From Chloroflexota bacterium (GTDB lineage: Bacteria; Chloroflexota; Anaerolineae; Anaerolineales; Villigracilaceae), in the NCBI GenBank assembly GCA_021796315.1, contig JAJYOH010000192.1, positions 1 to 9,626 of the forward strand: a DNA stretch of 9,626 nucleotides, in the 5' to 3' direction. The translations under genes were made by a program, and so were the position numbers. Positions 6,275 to 9,626 of the stretch are shown here, piece after piece. The notes below the pieces were generated by a model. The model was not told the DNA's origin and did not search any database. It saw only the letters and a list, made by a program, of their open reading frames with translations. Position 1 is the first letter of the stretch. Each line of letters starts with the position of its first letter.

Positions 6275-6343
6275 GGTCTCGATACGTCGGCGGTGGTTGA
6301 GTAGGTCGAAGACCGTATCGAAACCCGCCGACTACTCGACCAG
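6275..6343. repeat. Compound palindromic (REP-like) repeat
   Basis: GGTCTCGATACG (6275-6286) pairs with CGTATCGAAACC (6314-6325) at 11 of 12 positions. TCGGCGG (6287-6293) pairs with CCGCCGA (6325-6331). TGGTTGAGTAG (6293-6303) pairs with a near match at 6332-6342. These helices partly exclude each other, so alternative folds exist. The text TGGTTGAGTAGG...CGTATCGAAACC is a dispersed intergenic repeat type in bacteria (recalled). It fills the gap after tal-pgi and before the hicB promoter and may end tal-pgi transcription. Confidence 0.75.
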
Positions 6344-6356
6344 CGATTCGATTTAT

Positions 6357-9038
6357 TTATTGCAACGTCTTCACCAACAAATCAACATCTTCGGGCTTCG
6401 AAAGATGCACTCGTATCGCGCGCCGACCGACCGCGAGCAAAGTTTCAAAATCACCCAGGGCCTGGGCACGGACCAACTTTCCAAACGTCATGCCTTCGTT
6501 CGGAATTTCCATATCCTGCGCGGCGTCTGCGATGATCTGAATGAACAATCCGGTGTTCGGACCGCCTTTGTGAAATTGTCCTGTTGAATGCTGGAAGCGC
6601 GGACCGAAACCGGTCGTCACCGCACATTTCGTTTTCGCGCGGATCGCAACGCGCATGGCCTGCAAAGAATCATTTATCTTTTCATTGCGCGGCAGATACG
6701 CATTGATCGCCACATAATCTCCAGCCTTTGCCTGCTTCAGAAAATCAACAACCTTTCCCAATTCCCGAATCCCAATTCCCGAATCCCCTTCATCCAATTT
6801 TCCGCTCGACCGGTATTCCGCGATCTTGGCTTTCGTACGATTTTTGCTATCCTGCACATCGGGCTGATCGAAAGCGTTGACGCCGATAACGTGACACGCC
6901 ACCACCGTCGCAATTTCCCAGCGGAAGAACTCAGCCGCCAGCGTGTAAGGATCGGGAATGGAAAAATCTATAACCGGATGTCCAGCTTCTCGCAATACTT
7001 TCATGCCCGCATCCAACCCGCCGGTTTGACGCAGATAGACAAACAGCCGGTCGTTTCCATAAACGGACGCGTCGCCAATTGGCTCCAGCGGCACGGGCAG
7101 GATTCCCTTGCCATGTTTGCCACTCGACTCAGCAATCACCTGCTCGACCCAACTCGCCAACGCAGACAACGGCGCGTCAGCCAGGACTGTCAGCTTGTCG
7201 CGGCCCGCCAAGGCGGATTCAGCCAGGACGGCTCCCAGCGCCAAACCCGGGTTGCGCGCCGCCGGGATATTGGCTTCACACTGACGTTTCATCAGATCAG
7301 CGTTATCAAGCAGACGATTTAAATCCACTCCGATTAACGCGGCTGGGACCATGCCGAAATCCGTCAGCGCCGAATATCGTCCGCCGACCATTTCATCGGA
7401 AGAGAAGATTTTTCTGAAGCCATGCTCACGCGCCAATTTTTCGAGCGACGTTCCTGAGTCGGTGGTGGCGACGAAATGCGAACCATCGTGCTTGCTTAAC
7501 TCCCAGAAATAGTCGAACGCAGCCATGACTTCTGCCGTGCCGCCCGATTTGCTGGCAACAATGTACAAACTTTTTTCAGGCGGGAAGTTTTTCGCGGACA
7601 ATGCAACTTGCGCCGGGTCAGTCGAATCAAGGATCGCTAATTTAAATTTGGAATTCGGAAAAATGAGCGAAAAGACTTCAGCAGTGAGCGACGAACCGCC
7701 CATGCCTAAAACTAAAACGCGATCCATCCCGGCTTTGCGGACTTCATCTGCGAAGGATTGATAGCCTGGCAAAAGCGCGCGCGCCTTTTCGATGGAGTCC
7801 AGCCAGCCCATGCGGATCTTGACTTCAGCCTGGCCTGCCGGATCACTCGCCCACAGAGTTGGATCATGCTTCCAGATGCGCGCGGGAACGGAATCAGTTT
7901 CGAGCCTGGCGATCTGCTTTGAAACGGCGTCCGCCAAAGGTCCGAGTGAAGAGGCGGCGTTCTTTCGTCTATCATCGATCGTTTTCAATAATCCCGTGAT
8001 CGCATCCGCAAATGCCTTGACGCCTTCATCTTCCAATTCCTGAGTCGCCTGGGCCATCGAAATGCCCGCGGCCTCGAGCTGGGAAAGCGCAGCCCGCGAT
8101 TTGTCAACATCTTTTGTGATCGTGATTTCAGCCTTGCCATGATCTTTGACAGCATCCAGCGTGGCGGGCGGCACAGTGTTGACCGTGTGCGGGCCGACAA
8201 GATTATCGACATAAATGGTGTCGGGATAGGCCGGATTTTTTGTGCTGGTCGAAGCCCACAGCGGACGCTGGAGGCGCGCGCCTTTGGCTTTCAGTTTTTC
8301 CCAACGCTCGCCAGCAAATATTTTTTGAAATTCCTCGTAAGCAAGTTTCGCGTTCGCAATCGCGGCCTGACCGCGCAGCGGCGAGCCTTCGGGAAGTTTC
8401 GGATCGATCTTTGAATCTACGCGCGAAACAAAGAACGATGCGACCGACGCGATGTGATTGATGGGACGACCAGCCGCAATGCGATCTTCGAGTCCGCTCA
8501 GATACGCTTCCATCACTTCGGCATAACGCGTCAACGAAAAGATCAAAGTGATGTTGACGTTGATGCCCGCCGCGGTCGCGCGTCGAATGGCGGGGATGCC
8601 CGCTTTTGTGGCCGGAATCTTGACCATCAAATTCGGTTTGGCAACGCGCGCCCAAAGTTGCTGGGCCTGCGTTGCAGTTGCTTCCGTGTCATTCGCAAGA
8701 TACGGGCTGACTTCAATGCTAACGTATCCATCGCCGCCGTTTGATTCTTCATAAAGCGGCGCGAACAACCGGCAGGCTTCCTTGATATCTTCAACGACAA
8801 GTTCCCAGAAGATTTTCTCGGCGTCCCAACCAGCCCACGCCAGCGGAATTAAAGCCGCATCATAATCATTTGATTTTGCGATGGCATTGTTGAAGATGCT
8901 CGGGTTGGACGTCACGCCGCGAATATCGCCGCGCCCGATCATGGCCTTGAGTTCGCCATTCTCCAGCAGCTTGCGCTGGATATTATCGTACCAGAGGGAC
9001 TGGCCGAGGGATGTAAGTTTTGCAATCGAGTTTGACAT
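6357..9038 (-). CDS. tal-pgi: Bifunctional transaldolase / glucose-6-phosphate isomerase fusion
   Basis: One 893-residue polypeptide with two enzymes. Residues 1 to about 360 are a transaldolase: WYDN with Asp18, GVTSNPSIFNN (41-51), MVKIPATKAG with Schiff-base Lys140, and RPLWASTSTKNP (258-269). Residues from about 365 are a SIS-fold phosphoglucose isomerase: VLVLGMGGSSL (441-451), VASKSGGTAEV (494-504), VGGRYSAL (551-558), and GFGPRFQHSTGQFHKGGPNTG near the C-terminus. The product links sedoheptulose-7-P/glyceraldehyde-3-P exchange with glucose-6-P/fructose-6-P exchange in the cytoplasm. This fusion is a known architecture in several bacterial groups. I start it at ATG 9036-9038 because AAGGAGC lies five bases upstream; an in-frame ATG at 9089 would add 17 residues lying largely in an intergenic hairpin repeat. 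It is downstream of rpiB in the same operon. Confidence 0.96.
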   Translation of the reverse strand: MSNSIAKLTSLGQSLWYDNIQRKLLENGELKAMIGRGDIRGVTSNPSIFNNAIAKSNDYDAALIPLAWAGWDAEKIFWELVVEDIKEACRLFAPLYEESNGGDGYVSIEVSPYLANDTEATATQAQQLWARVAKPNLMVKIPATKAGIPAIRRATAAGINVNITLIFSLTRYAEVMEAYLSGLEDRIAAGRPINHIASVASFFVSRVDSKIDPKLPEGSPLRGQAAIANAKLAYEEFQKIFAGERWEKLKAKGARLQRPLWASTSTKNPAYPDTIYVDNLVGPHTVNTVPPATLDAVKDHGKAEITITKDVDKSRAALSQLEAAGISMAQATQELEDEGVKAFADAITGLLKTIDDRRKNAASSLGPLADAVSKQIARLETDSVPARIWKHDPTLWASDPAGQAEVKIRMGWLDSIEKARALLPGYQSFADEVRKAGMDRVLVLGMGGSSLTAEVFSLIFPNSKFKLAILDSTDPAQVALSAKNFPPEKSLYIVASKSGGTAEVMAAFDYFWELSKHDGSHFVATTDSGTSLEKLAREHGFRKIFSSDEMVGGRYSALTDFGMVPAALIGVDLNRLLDNADLMKRQCEANIPAARNPGLALGAVLAESALAGRDKLTVLADAPLSALASWVEQVIAESSGKHGKGILPVPLEPIGDASVYGNDRLFVYLRQTGGLDAGMKVLREAGHPVIDFSIPDPYTLAAEFFRWEIATVVACHVIGVNAFDQPDVQDSKNRTKAKIAEYRSSGKLDEGDSGIGIRELGKVVDFLKQAKAGDYVAINAYLPRNEKINDSLQAMRVAIRAKTKCAVTTGFGPRFQHSTGQFHKGGPNTGLFIQIIADAAQDMEIPNEGMTFGKLVRAQALGDFETLLAVGRRAIRVHLSKPEDVDLLVKTLQ

Positions 9039-9064
9039 AAGCTCCTTATTCAACCGGGGATAAA

Positions 9065-9114
9065 CGGAGATAAACAAAGATTTGTACATCTATGTTCATC
9101 TGTGTTTATCTCCG
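9065..9114. repeat. Hairpin repeat between rpiB and tal-pgi
   Basis: A 17-base arm beginning CGGAGATAAACA (9065-9081) pairs with 9098-9114 at 16 of 17 positions around a 16-base loop. Read on the minus strand the sequence also has a 10-bp beat: GAGATAAACA, CAGATGAACA, TAGATGTACA. This matches a dispersed ACAGATGAACA-type repeat common in bacterial gaps (recalled). It begins 2 bp after the rpiB stop, with no T run, so it may stabilise or dampen the operon transcript. Confidence 0.75.
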
Positions 9115-9116
9115 GT

Positions 9117-9572
9117 TCATTCGTTTTCCAGTTTATGGATCTTCGCCACGCGCCTTGCGAGTCTTTCGCCGCCGGGTTCGTTGCCTTGATAACGCGCATT
9201 CAAAAATGCGGGTATAAGCGCCTTTGCAAGTTCCGGCCCGATCACGCGTCCGCCGAGGCACAGCACATTCATGTCATCGTGCAAGACGCCTTGCGCGGCA
9301 GAATATGTGTCGTGGCAGATCGACGCGTACACGCCCTTCATTTTATTCGCGGCAATGCACGCACCCACGCCCGAACCGCAACACAAAATGCCGCGTTCGG
9401 CTTCGCCGCTTTGAATCGCGCGTCCAACCTTTTCGGAATAATCGGGAAAGTCCACGCTCTCGGCGCTGAACGTTCCAAGATCGATCGGCTCATGTCCGGC
9501 GGCGCGCACAGCATCCAACACAGTTTGTTTCAGCGGGAAACCCGCATGGTCAAAACCAACAGCAATTTTCAT
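9117..9572 (-). CDS. rpiB: Ribose-5-phosphate isomerase B (RpiB/LacAB family)
   Basis: Cytoplasmic enzyme of 151 residues interconverting ribose-5-P and ribulose-5-P in the pentose phosphate pathway. Typical motifs: MKIAVGFDHAGFPLK at the N-terminus with the substrate-binding Asp-His pair, then DFPDYSEKV, GILCCGSGVGACIAANK with the catalytic-type Cys, and HDTYSAAQGVLHDDMNVLCLGGRVIG. Full family length. The ATG at 9570-9572 overlaps the stop of the upstream frame (ATGA), suggesting coupled translation, and there is no strong separate ribosome site. It precedes tal-pgi, giving two linked sugar-phosphate enzymes in one unit. Confidence 0.96.
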   Translation of the reverse strand: MKIAVGFDHAGFPLKQTVLDAVRAAGHEPIDLGTFSAESVDFPDYSEKVGRAIQSGEAERGILCCGSGVGACIAANKMKGVYASICHDTYSAAQGVLHDDMNVLCLGGRVIGPELAKALIPAFLNARYQGNEPGGERLARRVAKIHKLENE

Positions 9573-9626
9573 TTTCGTCTCGCTTTACTTTTTGCCGACT
9601 TCACAGATTTTTTCTTCATAACTTTT
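9569..9626 (-). CDS. C-terminal tail of an upstream gene, cut by window edge
   Basis: An open frame enters from the right edge and ends with TGA at 9569-9571, overlapping the rpiB ATG. The visible residues are KVMKKKSVKSAKSKARRK, a strongly basic tail. It is more likely the end of a longer upstream operon gene than a free 16-residue peptide starting at the internal ATG. The product cannot be named from this. Confidence 0.5.
   Translation of the reverse strand, partial: KVMKKKSVKSAKSKARRK

Noticed and set aside
6588..7322. A 244-residue plus-strand frame opposite the isomerase domain
   Set aside because: It is antisense to a secure conserved coding region and its residue make-up looks like a reverse-strand shadow.
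8203..8655. A 150-residue minus-strand frame inside the transaldolase domain
   Set aside because: It is a shifted frame of tal-pgi; the true frame carries the transaldolase active-site motifs.
9039..9089. Upstream in-frame ATG giving tal-pgi 17 extra residues
   Set aside because: The extra codons fall largely in the hairpin repeat, while the ATG at 9036-9038 has a good AAGGAGC ribosome site five bases away.

Overview
The window suits a mid-GC bacterium with Chloroflexota (Anaerolineae-like) character. This is inferred from the gene set: a type-2 isoleucyl-tRNA synthetase under a T-box, a fused transaldolase/glucose-6-phosphate isomerase behind rpiB, a Thermotoga GalA-like GH36 enzyme, and several short palindromic repeats in the gaps. 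No marker gene settles the taxonomy.

Layout, left to right. (1) 1-2394, minus strand: ileS, running off the left edge with its C-terminus missing. Its leader (about 2395-2852) holds a promoter, a T-box riboswitch with a terminator, a six-unit 8-bp tandem array inside the T-box, and a 111-bp palindromic element between the terminator and the ribosome binding site. (2) 2950-4512, plus strand: a single GH36 alpha-galactosidase-type glycosidase, ending at a hairpin shared with the convergent genes. (3) 4561-6220, minus strand: a small island read as hicB, hicA, a pterin-4a-carbinolamine dehydratase (PCD), an MNT-type nucleotidyltransferase and a HEPN protein, followed by a broken second copy of the PCD 3' end. 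PCD is therefore sandwiched between two toxin-antitoxin-type pairs, and the MNT/HEPN pair lies between two copies of the PCD C-terminal coding sequence. (4) 6275-6343: a compound palindromic repeat. (5) 6357-9572, minus strand: rpiB followed by the tal-pgi fusion, a pentose-phosphate/glycolysis operon with a hairpin repeat between the two genes. The last codons of a further upstream gene overlap the rpiB start at the right edge.

How the parts work together: rpiB and tal-pgi interconvert pentose and hexose phosphates. ileS is predicted to be controlled by uncharged tRNA-Ile. The central island looks like accessory DNA placed between housekeeping units. The points most worth a second look are the PCD duplication bracketing MNT/HEPN, the swapped GXHH signature in IleRS, and the repeats built into the ileS leader.
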